From NCBI GenBank assembly GCA_045531335.1, contig JAZSDU010000050.1:1-51402 (forward strand): a stretch of 51,402 bases of DNA, written 5' to 3'. This document shows positions 34,915-43,306 of this stretch, piece after piece. How positions within the stretch are numbered: position 1 is the stretch's first letter; the number at the start of each line of letters is the position of its first letter. The position numbers and the translations under genes were made by a program. This DNA comes from CAG-452 sp045531335 (GTDB lineage Bacteria > Bacillota > Clostridia > TANB77 > CAG-508). The notes under the pieces were generated by a model. It searched no databases and was not told the DNA's origin. It worked only from the letters and a program-made list of their open reading frames with translations.

Positions 34915-35679
34915 ATGCCAAAGTTTTTCATAAAAAGCAATCAAATAAAAGAAGGAAAAGTTATAATAATAGGTGAAGATGTAAATCATATAAAGAATGT
35001 ATTGAGACTAAAGATAGATGATGATATTCAAGTATGTAACATAGATACGTCAATAAATTATATATGTGAAGTATCTAAATTAGACAATGAAGAAATAGAA
35101 TGTAATATACTAAATCAAATAGATTCAGAAGCTGAATCCAATATACATATAAGTGTGTTTCAAGGAATTCCTAAATCAGATAAAATGGAGTTAATAATAC
35201 AAAAATGTGTAGAACTAGGAGCTGATGAAATAACTCCCGTTGAAATGAAGAGATGTGTTGTAAAAATAGATAGTAAGTCAAAAAATAAAAAAAATGAGAG
35301 ATGGCAAAAAATATCAGAAGTGGCTGCAAAGCAATGTGGTAGGGATAGAGTACCTAAAGTCAATCAAATTACAAATATTAAAAATATTTGTAATTTAACT
35401 CCTGAATATGATATAGTATTGTTAGCATATGAAAATGAAAAAGAAAAGACGTTAAAGAATGAATTGTTAAAGCTAAAAAACAAGATAGGTAAAGATTTAA
35501 AAATTGCTATTATTATAGGACCGGAAGGTGGAGTAGATAAAGAAGAAGTAGACCTTTTAGTAGAGAATGGAGCAAAATCTATAACATTGGGAAAAAGAAT
35601 TTTAAGAACAGAGACAGTTGCATTTGTTTTAACAAGCATAATAATGTATGAGTTGGGTGACTTAGGAGGAAATCAATGA
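34915..35679 (+). CDS. rsmE: 16S rRNA m3U1498 methyltransferase
   Basis: 254-aa SPOUT enzyme. Motifs: HIKNVLRLKIDDDIQVC, FQGIPKSDKMELIIQKCVELG, MKRCVVK, IIGPEGGVDKEEV and the knot end TLGKRILRTETVAF. ATG 34915 after AAAGGAG (34903-34909); earlier starts in that frame have no site. Its stop overlaps the next gene by four bases. Confidence 0.95.
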   Translation: MPKFFIKSNQIKEGKVIIIGEDVNHIKNVLRLKIDDDIQVCNIDTSINYICEVSKLDNEEIECNILNQIDSEAESNIHISVFQGIPKSDKMELIIQKCVELGADEITPVEMKRCVVKIDSKSKNKKNERWQKISEVAAKQCGRDRVPKVNQITNIKNICNLTPEYDIVLLAYENEKEKTLKNELLKLKNKIGKDLKIAIIIGPEGGVDKEEVDLLVENGAKSITLGKRILRTETVAFVLTSIIMYELGDLGGNQ

Positions 35680-36398
35680 AAAAAAGCACAATAGAAAAAA
35701 TTGAGAAAGAAATAAATGAAAAAACTAAACTACCTAATGAAGTAAAAGAAAAAATAAAGAACGAAATATTTATAAACATTTTAATAGCATCAACTATAAT
35801 ACTTTATTTTATTTTTATAGTTTTAGGAAGTTTTGGTAGTGCAAAAAATGTTAGAGCCATAGATTTAAATATATTTAGCATTTTATTTTTAGGTATAGCC
35901 ATAGTATTATTTGAAATTGGATATAAAAAAGATGATGGAAAACTAGCTATATATGGTATAGAATCTTTACTAGTAGCTATATTCACACTTTTTTTACCAT
36001 ATATAATATTTGAACTAGATGCAACAAATAAAAAACATTATTTAATGGCAAGTATATATATTGCAACTTATTATATTTTAAAATCAATAATTATATCTAC
36101 AAAAATAAAAAGTAAATATATGAATAATAACATAAGTGATGTAAAAGAAATAGTAAAAAAGGAAAGAACAAAAAGAAGAATTAAAGAAGATATAGAAGAA
36201 ATTGAAGAAACAGTAACAGAAATTAAGACTGATAAAAAAATAAACAAAGAGGATAAAAAAACACAAGAAGAAACTAAACCTAAAAAGAGAGGTAGACCTA
36301 AAAAATCAGAAACAATAGAAAAAGAAAACAAACCAAAAGAGGAAAAAACTCCTAAAAAAAGGGGAAGACCAAGAAAGGTGGCTATAAATAATGATTAA
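35676..36398 (+). CDS. Four-helix membrane protein with AT-hook-like tail
   Basis: 240 aa, family not recognised. Residues about 28-145 contain four hydrophobic segments. The last 90 residues are highly charged and end with two copies of a KKRGRPKK/KKRGRPRK motif, the core GRP of AT-hooks flanked by basics. The tail could hold AT-rich DNA at the membrane. ATG 35676 overlaps the rsmE stop, and its own stop overlaps yicC, so it is a fixed member of this operon. Confidence 0.7.
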   Translation: MKKSTIEKIEKEINEKTKLPNEVKEKIKNEIFINILIASTIILYFIFIVLGSFGSAKNVRAIDLNIFSILFLGIAIVLFEIGYKKDDGKLAIYGIESLLVAIFTLFLPYIIFELDATNKKHYLMASIYIATYYILKSIIISTKIKSKYMNNNISDVKEIVKKERTKRRIKEDIEEIEETVTEIKTDKKINKEDKKTQEETKPKKRGRPKKSETIEKENKPKEEKTPKKRGRPRKVAINND

Positions 36399-37269
36399 AA
36401 GTATGACAGGCTTTGGAAGAAGTGTATATGAAAATGAAGGAAGAGAATATTTAATAGAAATAAAATCAGTAAATAATAGATTTAGTGATATTAATATTAA
36501 AATGCCAAGAAGTTTTAATTATTTAGAAGAAAAAATAAAAAAAGAAGTATTAAAATCAGTAACAAGAGGAAAAGTAGATGTATATATAACATTTAATAAT
36601 AACAGTGATAAAGGAAAAACTATAAAATTAAATACAGAGATTGCGAAATTATATATAGATGAATTGAAAAAATTATCAAAAGAGGCAGATATTATTGATA
36701 ATATTAATATAATGGATATTTCTAAATTTCCAGATGTACTTAATATAAAAATGGAAGAAGATTCAGAAGAAATAATAGAAAAAGAATTAATGATTGCTCT
36801 TGATGAAGCAATAAAAAGTTTTATAGATATGAGAGAAAAAGAAGGAAGTAAAATTAAGCAAGATTTTGAAAATAGAATAGAAATAATTTCAGAAAAAGTA
36901 GAACAAATTTCTAATATTTCTACTGGACTTGTAGAAGAATATATAGTAAAATTAGAGACAAGAATAAAAGAATTACTAAAAACTGATGTGATAGACCAAA
37001 CAAGATTAGCACAAGAAGTTGTTATTTATTCTGACAAATGTTCTGTTCAAGAGGAATTAACAAGATTAAGAAGTCATATAGCACAATTTTTAAATCTAAC
37101 AAATGAAAATACTGCTATTGGTAAAAAATTAGACTTTTTAATTCAAGAAATGAATAGAGAAACAAACACAATAGGTTCAAAAGCAAATAATTTAGATATT
37201 ACTAATTTAGTGGTTGATGTAAAAACAGAGTTGGAAAATATACGCGAACAAGTTCAAAATATCGAGTAA
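36391..37269 (+). CDS. yicC: YicC family endoribonuclease-like protein
   Basis: 292 aa, typical length. N-terminus MIKSMTGFGRSVYENEGREY and C-terminal EMNRETNTIGSKANNLDIT are the family marks. YicC proteins are reported as RNases acting on small RNAs. Leads into remA-rpoZ-gmk as in Bacillus, with a family B hairpin between yicC and remA. Confidence 0.93.
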   Translation: MIKSMTGFGRSVYENEGREYLIEIKSVNNRFSDINIKMPRSFNYLEEKIKKEVLKSVTRGKVDVYITFNNNSDKGKTIKLNTEIAKLYIDELKKLSKEADIIDNINIMDISKFPDVLNIKMEEDSEEIIEKELMIALDEAIKSFIDMREKEGSKIKQDFENRIEIISEKVEQISNISTGLVEEYIVKLETRIKELLKTDVIDQTRLAQEVVIYSDKCSVQEELTRLRSHIAQFLNLTNENTAIGKKLDFLIQEMNRETNTIGSKANNLDITNLVVDVKTELENIREQVQNIE

Positions 37270-37273
37270 AATT

Positions 37274-37392
37274 AATGAAAAGCAGCATCTTGCACATTTT
37301 AAACAAATCACAAAATCCTCAATGTGCCTTTGCACACCTCCGGTTTTGTTTATTGATTAAAATGCACAATATACTACTTTTGATTAATTTTA
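37274..37392. repeat. Family B hairpin element, copy 4
   Basis: Core AATCCTCAATGTGCC ... GCACACCTCCGGTTTTG within arms TTGCACATTTTAAAC / TTAAAATGCACAA. In the yicC-remA gap. Confidence 0.8.
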
Positions 37393-37431
37393 AATCAAAT
37401 ATATTTAGATTTATAGATTGGAGTTGGAAAT

Positions 37432-37692
37432 ATGCAATTAATTAATATAGGATTTGGAAATATAGTTTCTGCAAATAGAATAATATCTATAGTGAGTCCA
37501 GAGTCTGCACCTATTAAAAGATTAGTACAAGAAGCAAAAGATAGTAAAATGGCAGTAGATGCAACATATGGAAGAAGAACAAGAGCTGTTATAATAATGG
37601 ATTCAGGACATGTAATATTATCAGCTGTACAACCAGAAACAGTTGCATCAAGATTAGATAAAGATGTTAATAAAGAAGAAATAGAAGAGTAA
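37432..37692 (+). CDS. remA: Extracellular matrix regulator RemA-like (DUF370)
   Basis: 86-aa DNA-binding regulator. The family sequence INIGFGNIVSANRIISIVSP and the DATYGRRTRAVIIMDSGHV block are present. RemA activates matrix and osmoprotection genes in Bacillus. ATG 37432 after TTGGAG. Placed between yicC and rpoZ/gmk, the conserved order. Confidence 0.93.
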   Translation: MQLINIGFGNIVSANRIISIVSPESAPIKRLVQEAKDSKMAVDATYGRRTRAVIIMDSGHVILSAVQPETVASRLDKDVNKEEIEE

Positions 37693-37713
37693 AATTAGAA
37701 AGGGGATTTTAAA

Positions 37714-37902
37714 ATGATAATTAAACCAACTGTTACAGATTTATTAGAAATATTTAATAACAGATTTGAATTAGTAATTGTTACTTCAAAAAGAGCAAGA
37801 CAAATAGCTGCGGGAAGCCCAATACTTACAAAAGTTAACGAAGAATCATCTGTTACACTTGCTGCAAATGAAATTGCAGAAGGAAAGGTGGTAAAATGTT
37901 AG
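37714..37902 (+). CDS. rpoZ: RNA polymerase omega subunit
   Basis: 62 aa. MIIKPTVTDLLEIFNNRFEL and VIVTSKRARQIAAG are the family signature. AAAGGGG precedes ATG 37714. Its end overlaps gmk by seven bases. The order rpoZ-gmk is swapped relative to B. subtilis gmk-rpoZ. Confidence 0.93.
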   Translation: MIIKPTVTDLLEIFNNRFELVIVTSKRARQIAAGSPILTKVNEESSVTLAANEIAEGKVVKC

Positions 37903-38468
37903 TACTATTATCTGGAGTATCAGGAGCTGGAAAAGATACAATAAAAAAAGAACTATTAAAAAGAATGGATAATGTAACAACAATGCCTTCATACACAGAC
38001 AGAGATCCTAGACCAGGAGAAACAAATGGAGGAGTATATAATTTTGTAACTACAGAAGAGTTTGAGCAAAAAATAAAAGAAGACGAATTCTATGAGTATT
38101 CAGTTCATCATGAACATTATTATGGGACTTCTAGAAAAATATTAAATGAAAATATAAAAAAAGGAAAAATTATTGTTAAAGATATAGAAGTAAATGGAAC
38201 AGAAAATTTACTTAAATTATTAAAAGATGATGTAAAAATAGTAACAATTTTTTTAAGAGTTCCAAAGGACGAATTAAGAAGAAGATTAGAACATAGAATA
38301 GAAAAAGCAAGTCTTAAAGAAATAGAACTAAGACTTAATAGATTCGATTATGAAGAATCTAAAATAGGAATATATGATTATGTTATAAAAAATGATGATT
38401 TAGAAAAAACTGTTCAAATAATAATGACAATTATAGAAAATGAATATAAACTAAAAAAAGAGGTTTAA
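37896..38468 (+). CDS. gmk: Guanylate kinase
   Basis: 190 aa. Converts GMP to GDP with ATP. P-loop LSGVSGAGKDTI, then PSYTDRDPRPGETNGGVYNF (GMP-binding) and the lid RRRLEHRIEKA. ATG 37896 is preceded by AAAGGTGG inside rpoZ. The stop lies within a terminator stem shared with the convergent yhbY. Note Asp after the P-loop Lys where Ser/Thr is usual (GAGKD instead of GAGKS), a substitution in the metal-binding position. Confidence 0.92.
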   Translation: MLVLLSGVSGAGKDTIKKELLKRMDNVTTMPSYTDRDPRPGETNGGVYNFVTTEEFEQKIKEDEFYEYSVHHEHYYGTSRKILNENIKKGKIIVKDIEVNGTENLLKLLKDDVKIVTIFLRVPKDELRRRLEHRIEKASLKEIELRLNRFDYEESKIGIYDYVIKNDDLEKTVQIIMTIIENEYKLKKEV

Positions 38469-38482
38469 ACCTCTTTTTTTAG
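38453..38482. terminator. Bidirectional terminator gmk / yhbY
   Basis: AAAAAAAGAGGTTT pairs with AAACCTCTTTTTTT. Holds the gmk stop codon. Confidence 0.85.
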
Positions 38483-38488
38483 TTGTTC

Positions 38489-38776
38489 CTATGGCAATTC
38501 TATTTTAGAATCTTTTTTTCTTTGCCTAAATAAAGTTATTTTATTTCCAATTACTTGAACTACAATAGAATTTGTTCTTTCAGCGATTTCAAAAGATAAG
38601 TTTTTAGCTGAATCTGGAGCGGTTTCTAAAGTAGTTATTTTTATTAATTCTCTTGCTTCTAATGCATCATCTAATTGTTTTATTAAATTATCATTTATAC
38701 CATTTTTTCCAATTTGAAATATTGCATCTATTTTATTTGCAAGTCCTCTTAAATATGCTCTTTGTTTACTAGTCAT
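38489..38776 (-). CDS. yhbY: CRM-domain RNA-binding protein YhbY
   Basis: 95 aa. Associated with 50S assembly in other bacteria. MTSKQRAYLRGLANKIDAIF and the GxxG loop IGKNGI are family marks. The start ATG at 38776 is set by AGGAGA upstream on the minus strand; an upstream in-frame ATG at 38824 has no such site. Single-gene unit converging on gmk. Confidence 0.92.
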   Translation of the reverse strand: MTSKQRAYLRGLANKIDAIFQIGKNGINDNLIKQLDDALEARELIKITTLETAPDSAKNLSFEIAERTNSIVVQVIGNKITLFRQRKKDSKIELP

Positions 38777-38852
38777 AAAAAATCTCCTATCTGTAAATAA
38801 TATTTTGTTGTGATATAGCAGCATTAATATACATGTTAAATTGTAGATAAAG

Positions 38853-38957
38853 TGTAGGGGCGACTAGTAGTCGTCCGCAACCCGCGATAGCTTTTCTAAA
38901 ATTAATTTACATTAGAGCAAATTCTTCGAAGGCGGACAGCTAATAGCTGCCCCTACA
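38853..38957. repeat. Paired REP-like palindromes (family A) with AT spacer
   Basis: TGTAGGGGCGACTAGTAGTC on the left and GACAGCTAATAGCTGCCCCT plus ACA on the right, about 50 bases apart, between yhbY and priA. Confidence 0.72.
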
Positions 38958-39072
38958 ATGTTTACAATTAATTTTTTGCTATATTTATTTTAATTCATTT
39001 TTAAACAAAAATCAATACACTTTACTTGAGAACAACTAATATTTTTGATATACTTATATGCAAGGTGAAGAA

Positions 39073-41298
39073 ATGGTAGCAGAAGTAATAATAAATACAA
39101 TAGCAAAAGAATTAAATAAAACCTATGATTATATAATTCCAGACTCTATTTTAAAAGATATAAAAATAGGGTCTAGAGTTTTTGTGCCTTTTGGAAGAAC
39201 AAAACAAGAAGAAGGATTTGTTATAGGAATAAAAGAAAATTCAGAATTTGCAAATAAAGAAATTATAAAAATAGAAGATAATATTTTAACTGAAGAAAAC
39301 ATAAATCTTGCCAAATTAATGTCTAAGAGATATTTTTGTAATATTTCTGACTGCATAAGACTTATGCTTCCTCCTGGTAATACTACTAAAAATATCCAAA
39401 ATAGAGTAAAGGATAAAACAGCAAATTTTGTATATTTAAAAAAGGAAATAGAAGAAATAGAATTTGATATAGAAGAGGGAATAATAAAATCAGAAAAGCA
39501 AAAAAGAATACTTACATTTTTATTTGAAAATGAAGGAATACATATACAGGATTTAGAATTATTAACAGATACGACAAGAAGTATAATTAAAACTTTAGAA
39601 AAAAATGAATATATAGAAATTATAGAAGAAAAAGTAGAAAGAAATCCTTTTATTAATAAAAATATAAAAAAGGATAACTCTCTTAAATTAACAAATGAGC
39701 AACAGCTTGCATATGAAAAAATAAGCAATAGCAAATATAAAGAATTTTTAATATATGGTGTAACAGGATCACGGAAAAACTGAAATATATTTGCAATTAA
39801 TAGAAAATGTATTAAAACAAAATAAAACAGCAATAGTATTAGTTCCAGAAATATCACTTACACCACAAATGGTAGATAGATTCTTAGCAAGATTTGGAGA
39901 TTGTATTGCAGTACTGCATAGCAAACTTTCAGTAGGAGAAAGATATGACCAATGGCAGAGAATAAAAGAAAATAAAGCTAAAATAGTAATAGGTGCAAGG
40001 TCAGCTATATTTGCTCCAATTCAAAATTTAGGAATAATAATAATTGATGAGGAACATGATTCGTCATATAAATCAGAAATGTCACCAAGATTTAACGCAA
40101 AAGAAATTGGTGGGTTTATGGCAAAACAAAATGATATCCCATTAGTTCTACGGAAGTGCTACGCCTTCTATAAACACATTTGCTAAAACAAAAAAAGGAA
40201 ATCTAGAACTGATAACTCTTACAAAAAGAGCAAATAAATCTTCTCTGCCAGATGTAAATATAGTTGATTTAAGACAAGAACTTGCAAATGGAAATAGGTC
40301 AATAATAAGTAACAAGCTTTATGATGAAATAGAAAAAAATCTTAAAAATAAGGAACAAACTATATTATTTTTAAACAGAAGAGGCTTTTCAACATTTGTA
40401 ATGTGTAGAGATTGCGGATTTACTGCTAAGTGCAAAAGATGTAATATAAGTTTAACATATCATGAATATTCTAACACATTAAAATGTCACTACTGTGGAT
40501 ATGAGACCAATAATTTGCAAATTTGTCCAAGTTGTACAAGTAAAAACATTAAATTTTTTGGAACAGGAACAGAAAAACTTCAAAATGAAATTCAAAAACT
40601 ATTTCCAAACGCAAGTACAATAAGAATGGATATAGATACAGTAAGTAAGAAAAACTCTCATGAAGAAATATTAAATAAATTTAAAAATCAGAATATTGAC
40701 ATATTAATAGGAACACAAATGGTAGTAAAAGGTCATCATTTTCCAAATGTTACTTTAGTACGGAGTTATTGCAGCAGATAATAGCTTAAATATAGAAGAT
40801 TATAGAGCTAATGAAAGAACGTTTGATATACTTACACAAGTAGCGGGAAGAGCAGGTAGAGAAAAAGAAGGACGAGTAGTTATTCAAACATATAATCCTG
40901 AAAATTTTGTAATAGAATGTGCAGAAAAACAAAATTATGATGAATTTTATAATACTGAAATAGAACTTAGAAAACAATTGAAATATCCACCTTTTTACGA
41001 TATAATAATGTTTGGAATAAGTTCTAGTAATAAAGAAGAAGTAGAACTTGCATCAAAAAAATTACATAGTATATTTCAAAAAAATTGCAAAAAATATAAT
41101 GTACAATTAGAAATATACAAACCAGTTACATCTCCGATAAGTAAAATAAAAAATAAACATAGATGGAGAATAATTGCAAAATGTAATTTAAATAATACAA
41201 TTATAAATTTAGTAAATAATACGTTAGAAGAGTATTATAAATTTAAATTTAAAAATACAAGGGTTGTAGCGGATATTAATCCAAATAATATGAATTGA
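39073..41298 (+). CDS. priA: Primosomal replication helicase PriA, with three +1 shifts at CGG
   Basis: Restarts stalled forks. ATG 39073 after AAGGTGAAG. Three CGG codons each need a +1 step: 39772-39774 at Walker A (restores GVTGSGKTEIY), 40151-40153 (restores LGSATPSINTF) and 40761-40763 (restores LVGVIAADNSL). Each zero frame stops within 4-12 codons. With all three steps a 740-aa protein results, with helicase motifs IDEEHDSSYKSE and QVAGRAGR and the eight-Cys zinc domain (CRDCGFTAKC, CHYCG, CPSC). Order priA-def-fmt as in Bacillus; coaBC is absent before it. Confidence 0.95.
39772..39774 (+). other. CGG recoding site 5 (priA Walker A)
   Basis: Context TCA-CGG-A; zero frame ends with TGA at 39781. 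+1 reading gives Gly-Lys-Thr of the P-loop. Confidence 0.92.
40151..40153 (+). other. CGG recoding site 6 (priA)
   Basis: Context CTA-CGG-A; zero frame ends with TAA at 40184. +1 reading gives Gly-Ser-Ala-Thr-Pro-Ser. Confidence 0.92.
40761..40763 (+). other. CGG recoding site 7 (priA)
   Basis: Context GTA-CGG-A; zero frame ends with TAA at 40779. +1 reading gives Gly-Val-Ile-Ala-Ala-Asp. Confidence 0.92.
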
Positions 41299-41303
41299 TT
41301 ATT

Positions 41304-41328
41304 TGTAGGGGCGAACTGTGTTCGCCCA
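41304..41328. repeat. REP-like palindrome (family A)
   Basis: TGTAGGGGCGAAC ... GTTCGCCC, directly after priA, followed by a family D-like AT stretch (41334-41372). Confidence 0.7.
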
Positions 41329-41333
41329 AAACA

Positions 41334-41372
41334 ATGAATAATTAAGAATGAATAGTGAAGAATACAAAATGC
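41334..41372. repeat. Family D AT-rich repeat, partial
   Basis: AATGAATAATTAAGAATGAA and TAGTGAAGAATAC resemble the left arm at 24197. No matching right arm is present. Confidence 0.5.
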
Positions 41373-41399
41373 TTCGCATTTTGAAGGGGGAAACAAATT

Positions 41400-41912
41400 A
41401 TGGCAATTAGAATTATAAGAGAAGAAGGAGACGAAATACTAAAAAAGAGATCAAGAGAAGTAGAGAAAATTGATGAAAAAATATTAGAATTAATACAAGA
41501 TATGATAGAAACAATGCATAAATTAGATGGTGTAGGACTTGCAGCAGTTCAAGTAGGGGTCTTAAAAAGAATTGTAGTAATAGATTTATATGAAGAAGGA
41601 GTACCTCCATATATATTTATTAATCCAGAAATAGTAAAAGAAAAAGGAGAACAAACAGTAGATGAAGGATGTTTAAGTTTTCCAAACAAATTTGCTAAAA
41701 TTGTAAGACCAAAAGAAGTTGTTTTAAGAGCTTTAAACGAAAAAGGAGAAGAAATAGAAGTTAATGCAAAAGACTTACTTGCACAAGCAATATGCCATGA
41801 AGTAGATCACTTAAATGGAATTGTTTTTGTAGATAAAATAATTCCTGGAACATTAGAAACTGTTACACAAGAACAAAAACAAGAGAAAAAGGATAATAGA
41901 AAGAACAAATAA
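41400..41912 (+). CDS. def: Peptide deformylase
   Basis: 170 aa. Removes the formyl group from nascent chains, the step before Map. Three motifs: GVGLAAVQVG (Gln of motif 1 kept), EGCLSFP (metal Cys) and ICHEVDHLNG (HExxH). ATG 41400 after AAGGGGGAA. Followed by fmt, which adds the formyl group that Def removes. Confidence 0.96.
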   Translation: MAIRIIREEGDEILKKRSREVEKIDEKILELIQDMIETMHKLDGVGLAAVQVGVLKRIVVIDLYEEGVPPYIFINPEIVKEKGEQTVDEGCLSFPNKFAKIVRPKEVVLRALNEKGEEIEVNAKDLLAQAICHEVDHLNGIVFVDKIIPGTLETVTQEQKQEKKDNRKNK

Positions 41913-41994
41913 TGTAGGGGCGAGGTTCCATCCTCGCCCGATAACAGAAATATATAAATGGATTTTCGGGTTAGGGTGGAACCTAACCCCTACA
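41913..41994. repeat. Paired REP-like palindromes (family A)
   Basis: TGTAGGGGCGAGG ... CCTCGCCCG, AT spacer, then the inverted copy CGGGTTAGGGTGGAACCTAA and CCCCTACA. Between def and fmt. Confidence 0.78.
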
Positions 41995-42023
41995 TAAACA
42001 ACAAAACAAAAGGAGGAATAAGA

Positions 42024-43007
42024 TTGAGAATAATATTCATGGGGACTCCGGATTTTGCAAGAGATTCTTTAAAAGCTATACACGAAAAAGGGCATGAGAT
42101 TTTATCAGTTATAACAGTTCCAGATAGACCAAAAGGAAGAGGAATGAAACTTATATTTAGTGAAGTTAAAGAATATGCAATAGAAAAGGGATTAGAAGTA
42201 ATTCAACCAGATAAACTAAGAGGTAATGAAGAAATTATAGAAAAAATTAGAAAAATGAATCCTGATATCATATGTGTTGTTGCATATGGTAGAATTCTTC
42301 CGAAGGAGATATTAGAAATTCCAAAATACGGATGTGTAAATGTCCATCCATCACTTCTTCCAAAATATAGAGGGTCTGCACCAATACAATGGTCTATTAT
42401 TAACGGAGATAAAACAACTGGTGTATCAACAATGTATTTAGATGAAGAAATGGATGCAGGAGATATAATATTAAAAGAAGAAGTAAACATTGGAGAAGAT
42501 GAAACTTCAGGAGAACTTTGGGACAGATTATCTAAAATAGGAGCAGAACTTTTAGTGAAGACTTTAGAACAAATTGAAAATGGAACTGCACCAAGAGAAA
42601 AACAAGGAGACGATTTTACTGTTGCTCCAATGTTAGAAAAGTCACAAGCTAAAATAGACTGGGAAAGAAAGACTGCAAAAGAAATCAAAAACTTAGTAAG
42701 AGGACTAAATCCAATAATGGGTGCATATAGCATACTAAAGGGGAAGAAAATTAAATTCTGGAAAGTAGATACATTAACTACAGATGAATTTATAGAAAAA
42801 TATCAAGAATTTAAAGGATATGAATATAGGTTTAAAGAAATAGAACCTGGTACAGTTTTATATATAGACTCAAAAAAAGGAATATATATAATGACAAAAG
42901 AAGGAATTCTACTTGTACTAGAAATGCAAGGAGAAAATGCTAAACGAATGGCTGCACCTGAATTTTTAAGAGGGAATAAAATAGAAGTAATTGATATATT
43001 TGAATGA
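42024..43007 (+). CDS. fmt: Methionyl-tRNA formyltransferase
   Basis: 327 aa. Formylates initiator Met-tRNA. The catalytic Asn-His-Asp set lies in VNVHPSLLPKYRG and MDAGDII; the start MGTPDFARDSLKAI is typical. TTG 42024 after AGGAGG (42011-42016) was chosen. An in-frame ATG at 41958 runs through the REP and was rejected. Confidence 0.95.
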   Translation: MRIIFMGTPDFARDSLKAIHEKGHEILSVITVPDRPKGRGMKLIFSEVKEYAIEKGLEVIQPDKLRGNEEIIEKIRKMNPDIICVVAYGRILPKEILEIPKYGCVNVHPSLLPKYRGSAPIQWSIINGDKTTGVSTMYLDEEMDAGDIILKEEVNIGEDETSGELWDRLSKIGAELLVKTLEQIENGTAPREKQGDDFTVAPMLEKSQAKIDWERKTAKEIKNLVRGLNPIMGAYSILKGKKIKFWKVDTLTTDEFIEKYQEFKGYEYRFKEIEPGTVLYIDSKKGIYIMTKEGILLVLEMQGENAKRMAAPEFLRGNKIEVIDIFE

Positions 43008-43306
43008 GCGACCCGGACGTGAGGTCATAAAATTTCATTTAATATGAAATTTTTGCCTCCGTCCTAGCGAATGAAAATGAAATTAGAAATAATGTTATAA
43101 AATAGAGCTAAAATATTAATTTTTGAAACAAAAAGGCCTCAGTGATCGGCCCCATGTTTGCAAAAATTAATTATTTTAGCTTTTAATGTTTAATTAAAAT
43201 TTAAAAATTTTAATTAAATCGAAGAGATTTCTACAATATTCTAATAAATTATTCGAAAATCTAATGCAAGATTTTGTACGGGTCGCTTGAGGGAATACTA
43301 AAAACT
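43008..43306. other. Repeat-filled gap between fmt and the DUF368 gene
   Basis: A degenerate family A fragment (GCGACCCGGACG ... GTCCTAGCG, around a TTTCATTTAATATGAAA hairpin), a family C element, and a terminal CGGGTCGC fragment at about 43279. No gene seen. Confidence 0.6.
43107..43265. repeat. Composite AT-rich hairpin element (family C, copy 2)
   Basis: Arms GCTAAAATATTAATTTTTG and CAAAAATTAATTATTTTAGC enclose GGCCTCAGTGATCGGCC. A second hairpin TTTAATTAAAATTT ... AAATTTTAATTAAA follows. Confidence 0.75.

Noticed and set aside
39073..41298. priA, sigF, sigK, dnaJ and prkC as pseudogenes
   Set aside because: These genes are essential or needed for sporulation, they have no other damage, and every break is of one kind that restores a conserved glycine.
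41958..42023. A longer Fmt starting at 41958
   Set aside because: It runs through a REP palindrome. TTG 42024 is preceded by AGGAGG at the right distance and matches the family N-terminus.
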